This document shows positions 1 through 9,557 of a stretch of 64,000 nt of DNA, piece after piece (within the stretch, counting starts at the first letter, position 1; each line of letters starts with the position of its first letter). The translations under genes and the position numbers were made by a program. Below the pieces are notes generated by a model, which saw nothing but the letters and a program-made list of their open reading frames with translations, did not search any database and was not told where the DNA came from. The stretch is from JAKPPT01 sp964630305 (GTDB lineage: Bacteria; Spirochaetota; Spirochaetia; Treponematales; UBA12059). Location of the stretch: contig CAZVTR010000003.1 in assembly GCA_964630305.1 (NCBI GenBank), positions 39,154 through 103,153 on the forward strand. The letters run 5' to 3'.

Positions 1-1096
1 TTGAAGCGCACCTCAAAATGCTCGAAGAAGCTGAAAAGCGCGACAACCGCAGGCTTGGAAAAGAACTCGATCTCTATTCGGTGCATGAAGAAGCTGGCCC
101 TGGTCTCGTTTACTGGCATCCGCGTGCTGGACGCTTTAGAGTAGAACTAGAAAACTGGTGGCGTTCTGAACATTACCGCAATGGCTATGAGATTCTCTTT
201 ACGCCGCATGTTGGCAAGAGCTGGCTCTGGGAAACGTCCGGGCATCTTGGGTTTTATAAGGGCAACATGTACTCGGCAATGAAAATTGATGAGGATGACT
301 ACTACATTAAGCCGATGAACTGTCCCTTCCATATTATGATTTATAAAACGCAGCTTCGGTCATATCGGGATTTGCCGCTCCGCTGGGCAGAGCTCGGCAC
401 TGTGTATCGGTATGAGCGATCTGGCGTGCTGCATGGGCTCATGCGCGTGCGTGGTTTTACTCAGGATGATGCGCACATTATCTGCACCCCGGAGCAGATC
501 GAAGATGAAATAGCAGAAGTCCTGCGGTTTAGCCTCTCTATGTGGAAAACGCTAGGCTTCTCGGAAATTAAGGCATACCTTGCGACACGCCCTGCCGATT
601 CTGTTGGAGAGCCGGCACGCTGGGATCAAGCGCTCGAATCTCTCCGCAAAGCTGTAGAAAAACAGCAGCTTGCGTATGAAATTGATGAGGGCGGCGGAGC
701 ATTCTATGGTCCAAAGATCGACCTTAAAATAAAAGATGCAATTGGGCGTGAGTGGCAAATGACTACAATCCAGTTCGATTTTAACCTGCCAGAGCGTTTT
801 GATATGACCTACATTGATGCCGATGGCCAGAAAAAGCGCCCGTACATGGTGCACCGCGCACTTCTCGGATCGCTTGAGCGTTTCTTTGGAGTGTATCTTG
901 AAAGCACTGCAGGCGCATTCCCGGTATGGCTTGCTCCAGACCAAATAGCGGTAATTCCCGTTGGTCCCGATTTTAATGATTATGCGGTTGAGCTTAACAA
1001 TACACTGCGCGGTTCCGGCATGAGGAGCATTGCGATGCTCAATGAAGACCGCATGAATGCGAAGATTCGTCAGGCTCAGCAGTTAAAGATTCCTTA
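1..1096 (+). CDS. thrS: Threonyl-tRNA synthetase, partial (both ends missing)
   Basis: Charges tRNA-Thr with threonine in the cytoplasm. The open frame runs from base 3, so the true start lies upstream of the window. Visible is the class II catalytic core: motif 2 around RYERSGVLHGLMRVRG, zinc-ligand contexts MNCPFH, DDAHIIC and VHRALLGS, and the beginning of the anticodon-binding domain (QIAVIPVGPDF). The gene stops at the N gap just after QLKIPY. About 50-60 C-terminal residues are normal beyond this point, more than the 100 N could hold together with the start of the next gene. Family assignment is certain; only the ends are unknown. Confidence 0.95.
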
Positions 1097-1196
1097 NNNN
1101 NNNNNNNNNNNNNNNNNNNNNNNNNNNNNNNNNNNNNNNNNNNNNNNNNNNNNNNNNNNNNNNNNNNNNNNNNNNNNNNNNNNNNNNNNNNNNNNN
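1097..1196. other. Assembly gap (100 N)
   Basis: Exactly 100 N. It separates the thrS core from the 3' part of a different gene that happens to be in the same frame. The missing thrS tail alone needs roughly 150-180 bases, so the real gap is longer than shown. Confidence 0.98.
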
Positions 1197-1877
1197 TTTT
1201 CTTCGCTTGTAATGCTGCTTATACTTAGGTTTATGCTTGCCGGGAAATTGCTGCAGGGGTATCTCCTATGGAATTTGATACTTGCGATTGTCCCTGCTTT
1301 AATTTCCTGGGCAGTACTCAAGCATACGGAATACTTTGAACATAAAGGCTGGCATAGTGCAGTCAATATAGCAGGATTCTTTGCATGGTTAATTTTTTAT
1401 CCCAATGCCCCCTATGTGTTTACAGATTTTATCCATGTAATTAATCGCTCAAATCTTGGCTATGTGGCTGCACCCTGGCTTTCTCGACTTGATTTGCTCT
1501 GGTTTGATATTATTCTCAACGCCGCATTTGCATTTGTTGGGCATTTCATGGGACTCTTATCCATGTATTTCATGCAGGTAGTATTACGAAAGCTGTACGG
1601 AAGAACAATTAGCTGGGTAGCAGTTTTGCCTGCAGTGATTTTATCTGGTATAGGAATACATTTGGGAAGATTTTCGCGCTATAATTCCTGGGATATGGTA
1701 TTTCATCCAATCGATACGTTTCAAGCAATACTTAAAATATTTACTATGCCGTCTGCGCTGTTGTTTTCGCTTGCATTTTCTTTTTTCATTGCAATAACGT
1801 ATATTATGTTCTATATTGTGATTAAGCCCGATACAGCTGCTGCTCATACAGCTGATTCGCGCATTATACCATCGTGA
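1197..1877 (+). CDS. DUF1361-type integral membrane protein, 5' end missing
   Basis: About 226 residues of a polytopic membrane protein are visible after the gap. The pattern W-x-FYPNAPYVFTDFIH, then an LLWFDIILNAAFAF segment, a G-x-GIHLGRFSRYNSWD loop and a last hydrophobic helix fits the DUF1361 family, whose function is unknown. Five or six membrane helices can be counted. The start is in the gap or at the ATG at 1212. The stop codon sits inside a perfect inverted repeat (1869-1891). The continuous frame with thrS through the N run is an artefact, not a fusion protein. Confidence 0.7.
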   Translation, partial: FSSLVMLLILRFMLAGKLLQGYLLWNLILAIVPALISWAVLKHTEYFEHKGWHSAVNIAGFFAWLIFYPNAPYVFTDFIHVINRSNLGYVAAPWLSRLDLLWFDIILNAAFAFVGHFMGLLSMYFMQVVLRKLYGRTISWVAVLPAVILSGIGIHLGRFSRYNSWDMVFHPIDTFQAILKIFTMPSALLFSLAFSFFIAITYIMFYIVIKPDTAAAHTADSRIIPS

Positions 1878-1891
1878 TGTATTACATCACG
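1869..1891. repeat. Perfect inverted repeat at the end of the DUF1361 gene
   Basis: Arms ATCGTGATG and CATCACGAT are separated by the loop TATTA; the TGA stop of the upstream gene lies in the left arm. No T-run follows on either strand, so it is not a standard intrinsic terminator. It could be an RNA hairpin or an operator upstream of the flavodiiron gene at 1920. Confidence 0.5.
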
Positions 1892-1919
1892 ATATAAAAA
1901 CCAAAAAAGAGAGGATAAC

Positions 1920-3131
1920 ATGAGAGCCTGCAAAGTTACAGAAAAAATTTATGCACTTCATGCAGATATTGAAACAGAAGATCTTTTTGAAGGCATCTGG
2001 CCTATTCCCGATGGCGTTTCGTTAAACTCATACCTCGTTAAGGGTGAGAAGTCTTGTGCACTCATAGACCTTGTACGGGACTGGTGCAAGGCTCCTGATG
2101 AACTCTGCAAGCAGCTTGCATCGATTGATGTTGCAATTGAGGATATCAATTATCTTATTCTTAACCATATGGAACCTGACCATACAGGATGGCTTTCAGA
2201 GTTTAAAAAACTTAACCCAAAAGTGACTATTGTAGCTACGGCAAAGGCTCTTGAGCTTGTAAAATCTTTTTATAAGATTGAAGAAAACTTGCTGGCTGTA
2301 AAAAGCGGAGATACGCTCGATTTAGGCGGTGTACGCCTTGTGTTTGAAGAGGCTCCGAATCTTCATTGGCCTGAGACAATGGTTACCTATGAACCAGAAT
2401 CAGGTACGCTTTTTAGCTGTGATGCGTTTGGCAGTTTTGGAAAATTAACTAATCGCATTTTTGATGATGAATATTATTCAGAAGACCTAAAAAATTTTGA
2501 AGACGAAACGCTGCGGTATTACGCTAATATCGTAGCGAGTTTTGGAATATTTGTAAAACGCGCAATTGAGAAGCTTTCCAAACTTGATATAAAAATTGTT
2601 GCGCCGAGTCACGGGCTTATTTGGAGGGAAAAGCCTTCGGTCATTATTAACCGTTACTTAAAGTATGCAAACTATATGGATGGTCCGCGGGAAAAAGAAG
2701 TCTGTGTTGTATGGGGTTCCATGTACGGCAACACTCGTGACGGGCTTGAGTATGTGCTCAAAGGATTGGAAGATGAGCATGTGCCCTATACTTTGTTCCG
2801 TGTTCCTAATGATGATGTATCATTTGTGCTTGCGGAAGCTTATCGCTGTGAAGGTATCATTATGGCAATGCCGACCTATGAATACAAAATGTTTCCGCCC
2901 ATGGGATACGTTATCGATATTTTTGAACGCAAGCATATCTGGAACCGCAAAGCACTCCGAATCGGGAGCTATGGCTGGGTAGGAGGGGCGCAGAAAGATT
3001 ACGATAACCGCATCGCACCGCTCAAATGGGAACATGTCGAACCATTAGAATGGGCAGGCCAGCCCGATGAAGCAACCGGGAAACTACTCAGAGAACGTGG
3101 TCGAGAGCTTGCACGAAGGGTTAAAGGGTAG
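1920..3131 (+). CDS. Class A flavodiiron protein (FprA type)
   Basis: Cytoplasmic O2 or NO reductase that protects anaerobes from oxidative or nitrosative stress. The 403 residues show the two expected domains. An N-terminal metallo-beta-lactamase fold carries the di-iron ligands H83-x-E85-x-D87-H88, H149, D168 and H231. A C-terminal flavodoxin domain from about residue 260 has the FMN loop GSMYGNTRDG. No rubredoxin or other extra domain is fused, so this is class A. The start is fixed by AGAGAGGATAAC just before the ATG. Electron donors (rubredoxin, F420 or ferredoxin) are not encoded nearby. O2 versus NO preference cannot be read from the sequence. Confidence 0.9.
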   Translation: MRACKVTEKIYALHADIETEDLFEGIWPIPDGVSLNSYLVKGEKSCALIDLVRDWCKAPDELCKQLASIDVAIEDINYLILNHMEPDHTGWLSEFKKLNPKVTIVATAKALELVKSFYKIEENLLAVKSGDTLDLGGVRLVFEEAPNLHWPETMVTYEPESGTLFSCDAFGSFGKLTNRIFDDEYYSEDLKNFEDETLRYYANIVASFGIFVKRAIEKLSKLDIKIVAPSHGLIWREKPSVIINRYLKYANYMDGPREKEVCVVWGSMYGNTRDGLEYVLKGLEDEHVPYTLFRVPNDDVSFVLAEAYRCEGIIMAMPTYEYKMFPPMGYVIDIFERKHIWNRKALRIGSYGWVGGAQKDYDNRIAPLKWEHVEPLEWAGQPDEATGKLLRERGRELARRVKG

Positions 3132-3177
3132 GGCACGCTGAAGCAGAGAACGGAGTTTTATTCAGTGAGCAATTTCC

Positions 3178-3207
3178 TTGACAACTGATAATTTTATCAA
3201 GTAAACT
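3178..3207 (+). promoter_or_regulatory. Probable sigma70-type promoter of the SH3 lipoprotein gene
   Basis: A perfect -35 TTGACA (3178-3183) is followed after 18 bp by TAAACT (3202-3207), a weak -10. Transcription would start near 3214, giving a 36-nt leader with an AAGGAG site before the ATG at 3250. Confidence 0.4.
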
Positions 3208-3249
3208 GGATTTTACTAATTATTTGTAATTTATTTTTAAGGAGAAAAA

Positions 3250-4233
3250 ATGAAAGCAAAAATTGTAGTATTTATGAGCATTTTGCTCGTTCTTGCTGGA
3301 ATGACAGCATGCCCCAAGAAATCAGGTGACTTAACGAATCCAGCGCAAGTAGTAGATACCGTGCGTCCCGGTAAGCCTTTTGGTTATGTACTGTTAGACG
3401 GCTTATCGTTATGGAGCTATGATGAAACTAAAACCGGGGATGATCAATGGACATGGCTTCTTGCAATGGCTGCAGGAAAAAAGGTTGAGCTGCTTGAAAC
3501 TGAACCTGTTAAGATTAAAAAAGGCACTTCTGAACTTGAGTGGTACCATGTTCGCTATGCTGGCAAAGAGGGGTACACAACAAAATATTATATCGGGACT
3601 TTTAATACGCTCGCTGTAGTAATTGCTGATAATGCAATGCGGTTTAAGAGCCCTGAGATTACTGGCGTTATCCCTGGCAAAGCATTGCCAAAAGGGACAC
3701 TCCTTACAATTCCAGAGGAAGATGCAGCAGCTGATTACTGCCGAGCATATGCTGTAGTTGTTGATTTTTCTGGTGACAAACAAGTTTCCAATTATTACAG
3801 CGATATCTATGTAAAACGATCGGATATTTCGACACAGGAACCCGATGTTCAGGGGTATCTCCTATACTATATTGCAAAAAACATGTCTGATCCTAAAGCC
3901 AAAGAAGATCCCAAACGGATGGAAAATCTTGTAAAAGCTAAGCTAGAAATTCTTAATGAAGCTATGAAAAAATATCCGTTTGGTGTATTTGCGGATCTTG
4001 TGCAGGCTGAAATCAATGCCCTGTCGGGGAGTAAAGGCACAGCAACCACTCAGACTGTTCAGCAGAAAATTGATGTCTATGAAAGCCCCGATACTAATTC
4101 GCTCGTAGTGGGAACAATTGAGGCTGGAACCGCACTTACAATAGAAGAAAAATCAGATGTTGGCGGCATTGAGTGGGTGCGGATTTCAAGCCCCTATGTT
4201 GGCTGGGTGCTTGCAAGTCAAGCCGGGCAATAG
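3250..4233 (+). CDS. Lipoprotein with bacterial SH3 domains
   Basis: Predicted envelope lipoprotein of 327 residues. A signal peptide ends in AGMTAC, a relaxed spirochaetal-type lipobox with Cys21. Two SH3b-like segments are visible: residues about 75-125 (a VELLETEPVKIKKG stretch ending in a YTTKYYIG strand) and the last 60 residues (IDVYESPDTNSLVVGTI, then WVRISSPYVGWVLAS). Between them is a helical linker. SH3b domains usually bind cell-wall peptides, so peptidoglycan contact is the reasonable inference. Strong AAGGAG ribosome site; monocistronic, ending at a clear terminator. Confidence 0.7.
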   Translation: MKAKIVVFMSILLVLAGMTACPKKSGDLTNPAQVVDTVRPGKPFGYVLLDGLSLWSYDETKTGDDQWTWLLAMAAGKKVELLETEPVKIKKGTSELEWYHVRYAGKEGYTTKYYIGTFNTLAVVIADNAMRFKSPEITGVIPGKALPKGTLLTIPEEDAAADYCRAYAVVVDFSGDKQVSNYYSDIYVKRSDISTQEPDVQGYLLYYIAKNMSDPKAKEDPKRMENLVKAKLEILNEAMKKYPFGVFADLVQAEINALSGSKGTATTQTVQQKIDVYESPDTNSLVVGTIEAGTALTIEEKSDVGGIEWVRISSPYVGWVLASQAGQ

Positions 4234-4336
4234 GTTTGTAGAGCGAATAAATTATAACGGATGCAGCACGAGCTAGAATAGGTGCTGCATACAAAAAGCC
4301 AGCAATTGCATTCCAATACATTTGATGATTTAATGC

Positions 4337-4376
4337 AAAGAGCTGTCCTCAAAAAGCAGGACAGCTCTTTATTTTG
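4337..4376 (+). terminator. Intrinsic terminator after the SH3 lipoprotein gene
   Basis: Perfect 13-bp stem AAAGAGCTGTCCT / AGGACAGCTCTTT with loop CAAAAAGC, followed by ATTTTGT. It lies between two convergent genes and may also serve the minus-strand barrel gene. Confidence 0.85.
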
Positions 4377-4377
4377 T

Positions 4378-4470
4378 GCGCCCGGCAGCCTGGCAGAGCA
4401 CACCTCTTGCGGGTTAAAGTCGCATGTGAGCGTTCGACGAGTGTAGCCCCGCTGCTTACTCGATTTATTA
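4378..4470 (+). other. GC-rich structured non-coding patch, identity unknown
   Basis: Unlike the surrounding AT-rich spacer, this patch holds nested inverted repeats (GCGGG...CCCGC enclosing GTCG...CGAC). A D-arm-like AGCCTGGCAGAGC is followed downstream by GTTCGA. No closed cloverleaf can be drawn, because the acceptor arms do not pair. It may be a decayed tRNA, a small RNA or chance structure. Confidence 0.25.
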
Positions 4471-4481
4471 CACGAGAAGGT

Positions 4482-5954
4482 TTAAAATGAACCGCTTCCA
4501 AGCGTAAGCGTTAAAAAAAGCTTTATCGCGGGGCCGTCATTGAGTACAATATATTCACTGTCTTCGTTGCCAAAAACAAACTGAGTTCCGCCATTAACCG
4601 AAAACCCGGAGAAGGGGTTCCATGAAAGCTGAGCACGGATAAAACCAGACCAATCAGAAAGGTTTGCAAGTGTAAACAATGATAACCCGACTTTATTGGT
4701 AACAATTTTGCTAAAATTAAGAGAGAGTGCAGCATAGTGCCTGCCTGAATTATAAATAAGTGCCTTTAAGAGATTACTGAAAACAGCATCACTGTCAACT
4801 CCCGATAATGCGAGTAAAGTTTTAATAGCGGATTCATTATCATGTGCTTTTTGAATTAGTGTCGCTCGCTCATCGTTTGTATAACCTTCTCCGTCAAAAA
4901 GATACTGTCCGATTATGGAGATGTTATATTCGCTGTTTCGGTACAAAAAGCCAGCTGTGCCCTTGAAAAATGGAGACGTTTTATCCTCCCTGGTAGCAAT
5001 GAATCCTGATGATGCTAGTGTTGGGCTAATATCGGTTATCCAGGTACGCTCAGAGCCATGAGCAAGCGTGCCTTCTCCAAAAAGCTCTATAGAGCCCACT
5101 GAACCTTTAGCTGTTACCATACCGCGGAGCGGCCTGTCTTTTTGGTAATATCCTCCAATAATGAATTCCCAATTCCCAAGCACGAGCGATCCACTTACCG
5201 CGCCTGCAGTTTCTTCGAATGTGGTCTGCTGTGGATTGATAATTCCATATGCGACGAGTGAACTGTGAACTCCTGGAACAGGAAATGTGATTCTTAATGT
5301 AACTGGTCCTTCGCGCTGAACTTCGGGATTTAAGGGATCGATAGCTTCAAGGTTAATGACATCTGCGGGGCGCCAGAAATATCCAACTCCCCATGTTACC
5401 GTTTGTTTGCCAAAACGGAAAAAAAGCATGTCCTCAAAAGCAAAATCAGCAAAGAGCTCAAATAATTTTATTTGGGGCATCGCGATGGTAGCGCTTTGCG
5501 TTTTTATATCTGGTTCTGGAATAAATGGCGGTTGTGCTGGAACATACTGCGCATTAGTTAGTACATTAGTTTCGGTATAAAAAGGCCAGAGTACCTTAAA
5601 TGAAAGGTAATACCTGCGGTTGGCTTCAGGACGTGCATCAAAAAACAAAAGGCTCTGAAGGCTGACACTCATACCGTGCGTGTCCGGAGAAAAAATCTCA
5701 AAACCATTTTCCCATGGATTATTGATTTGCTCGGAAAGACTAACCGATCCGTTAAATGTTCCGCCAACTCTTACACGATCGCTTACTAAAAAAGCATTAA
5801 CCGCATTCGATGCATCGGCATTTTCTGCTTGCGTGACAATTTCTTCATCGCCAAAGAGTTCATCTTCGCTCTGTGCATGGAGTGCTGCAGAAATAAAAAA
5901 CAGTATCAATACAATAAGGAAGACGTATGCTCTTTTATGGTTTATTGTTATCAT
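4482..5954 (-). CDS. Predicted outer-membrane beta-barrel protein of the ABC/LolA-like operon
   Basis: The 490-residue protein has a clear signal peptide (hydrophobic core then ALHAQ) and an acidic linker. The rest alternates short amphipathic strands rich in aromatic residues and Gly/Asn turns, ending in LTLTLGSGSF with a terminal Phe, as expected of an outer-membrane barrel. It is the last gene of the ABC operon and overlaps the LolA-like gene by ATGA, so the two are probably made together. I do not recognise a named family. The inferred role is the outer-membrane acceptor or exit component for whatever the ABC transporter and LolA-like protein carry. A porin or transport-unrelated function cannot be excluded. 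Confidence 0.65.
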   Translation of the reverse strand: MITINHKRAYVFLIVLILFFISAALHAQSEDELFGDEEIVTQAENADASNAVNAFLVSDRVRVGGTFNGSVSLSEQINNPWENGFEIFSPDTHGMSVSLQSLLFFDARPEANRRYYLSFKVLWPFYTETNVLTNAQYVPAQPPFIPEPDIKTQSATIAMPQIKLFELFADFAFEDMLFFRFGKQTVTWGVGYFWRPADVINLEAIDPLNPEVQREGPVTLRITFPVPGVHSSLVAYGIINPQQTTFEETAGAVSGSLVLGNWEFIIGGYYQKDRPLRGMVTAKGSVGSIELFGEGTLAHGSERTWITDISPTLASSGFIATREDKTSPFFKGTAGFLYRNSEYNISIIGQYLFDGEGYTNDERATLIQKAHDNESAIKTLLALSGVDSDAVFSNLLKALIYNSGRHYAALSLNFSKIVTNKVGLSLFTLANLSDWSGFIRAQLSWNPFSGFSVNGGTQFVFGNEDSEYIVLNDGPAIKLFLTLTLGSGSF

Positions 5955-6694
5955 TTGTTCACCCTTTCAAGAAACTCTTTTTTAAAAACACTGTCTGGAA
6001 TTGGGGCCACTGATTGCTCGGTGAGTGTAATCTGCGATTTTTCACCAGGATTGAGCTCGTCAACAATAATGATTTGCGATGGTATTAGTTTGCCGCTGAG
6101 CTCAACATATTTTGGAATAAGCGTAGTTCGCATGAGCCTGCCAGATACAGAATATGCTTCTTCTTTAAGGAGCATAGTTCTGTCTTTACGGACATAGAGT
6201 TTAAGCCGATCATATACTGCATCGGTGGTTTTTGCTTTGAGTGAAATAATCCAAACAGGGATTTTCCCGAGCACTCCTTCTTCGGTTTTTTCTATTGTGT
6301 AGCTATCGGAATACGTTGATCGGGTTAAATCGGAATTTTTTGCTTCTGAGTTAGAGATGTTCTCTTTAAGAGACGAAAAAGTAAACTGCCGGCTTCCCGG
6401 ATCATAAAACCAAACATTGTCTTTATCTTTGAGATATCCCTGTCCCTTGTTTGCCTCGGGCTGAAGAATAAGAATGAGGAAAAGATTTTCTTTGTCTCTT
6501 CTAAAGACGCGTGCCTGGAGCACAGAATCTTTTTCGCCTGGTTTTTGTGTAATAATGGTGTACACAGCTGTAAAGTCAGTTTTTTCAAAATTATTTAAAG
6601 TATCAAGTTCTTTAAGGATTTTTGTAAAATCCTGAGCTACTAGTGAAGTGATAACAGATAAACAAAGCATAGATAGCAGTAATGCACGTCTCAT
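5951..6694 (-). CDS. LolA-like periplasmic outer-membrane lipoprotein-sorting protein
   Basis: 247 residues starting at MRRALLLSML, chosen over an upstream frame extension because AAGGAG lies 6 nt before this ATG. A signal peptide ends near VAQ. The mature part has the single half-barrel pattern of the LolA/LppX fold: a 'DFTAVYTIITQKPGEKD' strand pair, then FLILILQPEANKGQGYLKD, NVWFYDPGSRQFTF and a final 'SGKLIPSQIIIVDE' region. Proteins of this type ferry lipoproteins or lipids across the periplasm. Its position between two FtsX-type permeases and a barrel gene supports that role, but the cargo is unknown. Confidence 0.75.
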   Translation of the reverse strand: MRRALLLSMLCLSVITSLVAQDFTKILKELDTLNNFEKTDFTAVYTIITQKPGEKDSVLQARVFRRDKENLFLILILQPEANKGQGYLKDKDNVWFYDPGSRQFTFSSLKENISNSEAKNSDLTRSTYSDSYTIEKTEEGVLGKIPVWIISLKAKTTDAVYDRLKLYVRKDRTMLLKEEAYSVSGRLMRTTLIPKYVELSGKLIPSQIIIVDELNPGEKSQITLTEQSVAPIPDSVFKKEFLERVNK

Positions 6695-6704
6695 CGTGGG
6701 CTCC

Positions 6705-8027
6705 TTATTTTTCTGTGCCCAGGGCTTGTGCCGGGGACAGTTTTGCAGCTCTGCGTGCTGGTAAAGATACAGCAAGCAGTGTCAATACACTGACAATAAA
6801 AAATATTGTTACAATTTTAGCAAACTGAAGATTGAATGTTATATGACCGTTACGTAAGAGAATAAAAAATTCATTTTCCATGCCAAAGTTAATGCTGGAA
6901 ACAATTGCCATAATTAAACCAGCAAGTATTATCCCCGCTAGCATCCCAATCATTCCAAGAAAGAATGCTTCCAGCAGGAATAGTTTTCTAATATCCTTTT
7001 GTTGGTATCCAATAGCTCGCATGGTTCCTATTTCTCTAATTCGTTCATACATGATCATACGGAACGTATTATTGATACCTACCATGGTTATGAGAAAGAG
7101 CACGATAAGTACGGTAGTTCCTATTGCATCCGCTGCCGATACAAATTGCTTAATTTGCGCAAGCTGTTCATTAATGGTAAATAGCCTATACTTAACACCT
7201 TCCCATGTTTCCTTTTTTTGATTGCGCAATAGTGCTTGAAAGCCAGTCATTGGTGCTCCATTAGCCTCAGTCTTGCGTTCGAAAACCTGAACATAATTCT
7301 TAAGGGTATCATAAAAACGAACAGCCGCAGCATCGGTTTCTTTGAGTGTAGGAAGCCGCACGGCAAAAGTCTGATATTCTCCTGGAAGCAAGCCAAGGAT
7401 TTCGTTGAGATGAGCTGAATGAGTATACGAAGAAAGCTGAGAAACGAGATCTGCATTATAGTTTATGCCGGCAATGCGAAATTCACCAACATTATTTTGT
7501 CCGTATACGGTTTCGATTTTAGCAATAACGACATCACCTATTTCTACATTGAGTGTTTGAGCCGCTTTCTCCGGTATTATGAGCGCGTTTGGGGTCGCGA
7601 GAATTGAATCCCAATCTCCCTTTTTGAGTGATAACCGTTTTCTAAAATTTTCATTTTCTTTAATATTAATACCATTGATGAGGAGTGAAGTTGTTTTGCC
7701 TTCAAAAATAATTGTCGCAAAGGTGCTGCTGTAGGAACTCACATAGGAGTATTTGATTCCTGAAGCATTGAGAGCTTCGAGCAGCGCCTTATCATCAGAA
7801 ATTCTGGAAATTTCTTTTGATGATCCATGTTTTTCCGATCCAGTAATAAAAATATGACCGCCCAGAATATCAGAAAAATTTTCTGCAATATTAACTGATA
7901 TTGCAGATGTAAGTCCGTATATAACGGTAACAATCATTACTGAAAATGCTATTGCAATTGCAAGGAGAGCGGTGCGCTTTTTTTGCCGGGTAAGATTTCT
8001 GAGAGCTATTGTGACATGTGTTTTCAT
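6705..8027 (-). CDS. ABC transporter permease, FtsX/MacB-LolE type (first copy)
   Basis: 440 residues with the four-helix MacB/LolCE topology. There is one N-terminal helix (ALLAIAIAFSVMIVTVIYGL), a periplasmic domain of about 230 residues, and three C-terminal helices containing the conserved FtsX segment IREIGTMRAIGYQQKDIRKLF. It would pair with the neighbouring permease and the ATPase downstream of the same promoter. Start supported by AGGAGCAATGT. In this class ATP hydrolysis drives a periplasmic conformational stroke (lipoprotein release or efflux) rather than ordinary import. LolC/E versus MacB function is not decidable from sequence alone. Confidence 0.85.
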   Translation of the reverse strand: MKTHVTIALRNLTRQKKRTALLAIAIAFSVMIVTVIYGLTSAISVNIAENFSDILGGHIFITGSEKHGSSKEISRISDDKALLEALNASGIKYSYVSSYSSTFATIIFEGKTTSLLINGINIKENENFRKRLSLKKGDWDSILATPNALIIPEKAAQTLNVEIGDVVIAKIETVYGQNNVGEFRIAGINYNADLVSQLSSYTHSAHLNEILGLLPGEYQTFAVRLPTLKETDAAAVRFYDTLKNYVQVFERKTEANGAPMTGFQALLRNQKKETWEGVKYRLFTINEQLAQIKQFVSAADAIGTTVLIVLFLITMVGINNTFRMIMYERIREIGTMRAIGYQQKDIRKLFLLEAFFLGMIGMLAGIILAGLIMAIVSSINFGMENEFFILLRNGHITFNLQFAKIVTIFFIVSVLTLLAVSLPARRAAKLSPAQALGTEK

Positions 8028-8036
8028 ACATTGCTC

Positions 8037-9548
8037 CTAGTCGGTCTGTATTGCTCGTATAGGTTCAATACGCAGCGCTACAGATACGGGATAAAAATGT
8101 GCCACGATGCCTACGATAACAATTATTATGAGCGCGGTGGCGACAGTTCCGCTTGTGATGATTGGACTTAAAACTGGTCCGCCAAATAGCAGTTCGAGAA
8201 TTTGGTTTCCTGCTTTAATATTGAGTGAATGTATAATAGCATTCGTGATGTAAGAGAGTACAATGCCGATGCTGCCAAAAATAAGCGATAAGAGCAGGGT
8301 TTCGGTGAAAAAAAGCCTGCGGACAAAACTGCGGCTTGCGCCGAGTGCGCGGATAGTTCCAATTTCGGTAGTCCGTTCAATAACGGAAACCACAAGCGTA
8401 TTCATAATGATAACTACAACAACAAATGCAAGGATTATTATGCCGACAAACAGTACAGTGCCAAAAACATCAACGGATTGTGCATATTGTCCGGCAGCAG
8501 TCTTCCAGTCGCCGGCCTGTGCAGCTATATTGTTTTCTTTAAAAAAAGTGTTAAGCTCTTTTATGATTTCTGGAACGGCACTGGCTTTATCGGTTCTAAT
8601 GAGAATAAAATGCCATGCACCGGTATCTACTTTATTGAGCTCTTCACGGAGACTGGTGTCGCCAAGAATATTTTCATAGTCAACTGTTCCGGTGCTTGAA
8701 TTGCTTGTTATAAACGTATCGCTGTCAGAAAAAAGATCATCATAGTTTGTGGTTTCAAACACAGCTTTTTGTTCGCTCGAAAGCTGTACCTCGATATTAG
8801 CACCAATGGTCATATTATCGAGTATGCGTACCGTGTCGATGTCACAATAAGCAAGCTGTTCAGGAGCGTAGCCTTCGGCTTTAATTTCATATATTCCAAC
8901 AATCGGAATACGTACAATTTTTACTCCGCCTGTTGATGCGCCTTGTATCAATAGTTCATCGCCAATAGAAAGTGATTTTTTTAAGTACTTTTCAAGACCC
9001 TCTTTTTGCTTTGTGTTGATGATAATGCCCCGCTCACCTGGTTTTAAGAACTCACCTTCTTTGAGCGAAAACTCTGGAAAAACATTTTTATACTGAATGG
9101 TATCAACACCAAAGAGGAAAAAAAATCTAAACTGATTTCTACCCGATGATTCATCTTCTGCTTCTTCATCTTGAGCGGTTGTTACTCCAGCAGTGTCTTT
9201 TTGCGCGATGCCATAGGTGCTTGCCATGCCTGTAACTCTTGCAACATGCTTAATACCGGAGGCGTATGCAAGAATTTTTTCATATTCAGGCAGGGTAGGA
9301 GTTTTTGCAAACCCTCCAACCGATGAAACGCCAAAAAGCGAAACGGGACCTTCGGCAATACCGGTAATGATGATGTCGGCAGTGTAATTTTTAGTAAACG
9401 ATCGCTCAATGCCATTAGCCATTCCATTATGGACGGCGCTTCCCATAACGAGAATGACTACTCCTAAGGAAAGCAAAATTCCCACAATTATGGATTTTGC
9501 CCGATGCTCAAACAAATTGCGGAAAGCTATTTTTAATAAACCTTTCAT
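8037..9548 (-). CDS. ABC transporter permease, FtsX/MacB-LolC type (second copy)
   Basis: 503 residues; same architecture as the next gene but with a longer periplasmic domain, containing an acidic stretch EDESSGRNQ near residue 130. The FtsX signature reads VIERTTEIGTIRALGASRSF, flanked by the last three membrane helices. Nine bases separate it from the second permease gene and it carries its own AGGAGCATCCT site. Two non-identical permeases plus one ATPase suggest a LolC/LolE-like heterodimer rather than a MacB homodimer. Confidence 0.85.
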   Translation of the reverse strand: MKGLLKIAFRNLFEHRAKSIIVGILLSLGVVILVMGSAVHNGMANGIERSFTKNYTADIIITGIAEGPVSLFGVSSVGGFAKTPTLPEYEKILAYASGIKHVARVTGMASTYGIAQKDTAGVTTAQDEEAEDESSGRNQFRFFFLFGVDTIQYKNVFPEFSLKEGEFLKPGERGIIINTKQKEGLEKYLKKSLSIGDELLIQGASTGGVKIVRIPIVGIYEIKAEGYAPEQLAYCDIDTVRILDNMTIGANIEVQLSSEQKAVFETTNYDDLFSDSDTFITSNSSTGTVDYENILGDTSLREELNKVDTGAWHFILIRTDKASAVPEIIKELNTFFKENNIAAQAGDWKTAAGQYAQSVDVFGTVLFVGIIILAFVVVVIIMNTLVVSVIERTTEIGTIRALGASRSFVRRLFFTETLLLSLIFGSIGIVLSYITNAIIHSLNIKAGNQILELLFGGPVLSPIITSGTVATALIIIVIVGIVAHFYPVSVALRIEPIRAIQTD

Positions 9549-9557
9549 AGGATGCTC

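Noticed and set aside
18..1877. Apparent 619-residue ThrRS-membrane protein fusion
   Set aside because: The frame passes through 100 N. ThrRS stops before its C-terminal end and the downstream part is an unrelated membrane family, so this is a scaffold artefact.
4378..4470. Functional tRNA gene
   Set aside because: Acceptor, anticodon and T arms cannot be paired into a cloverleaf.
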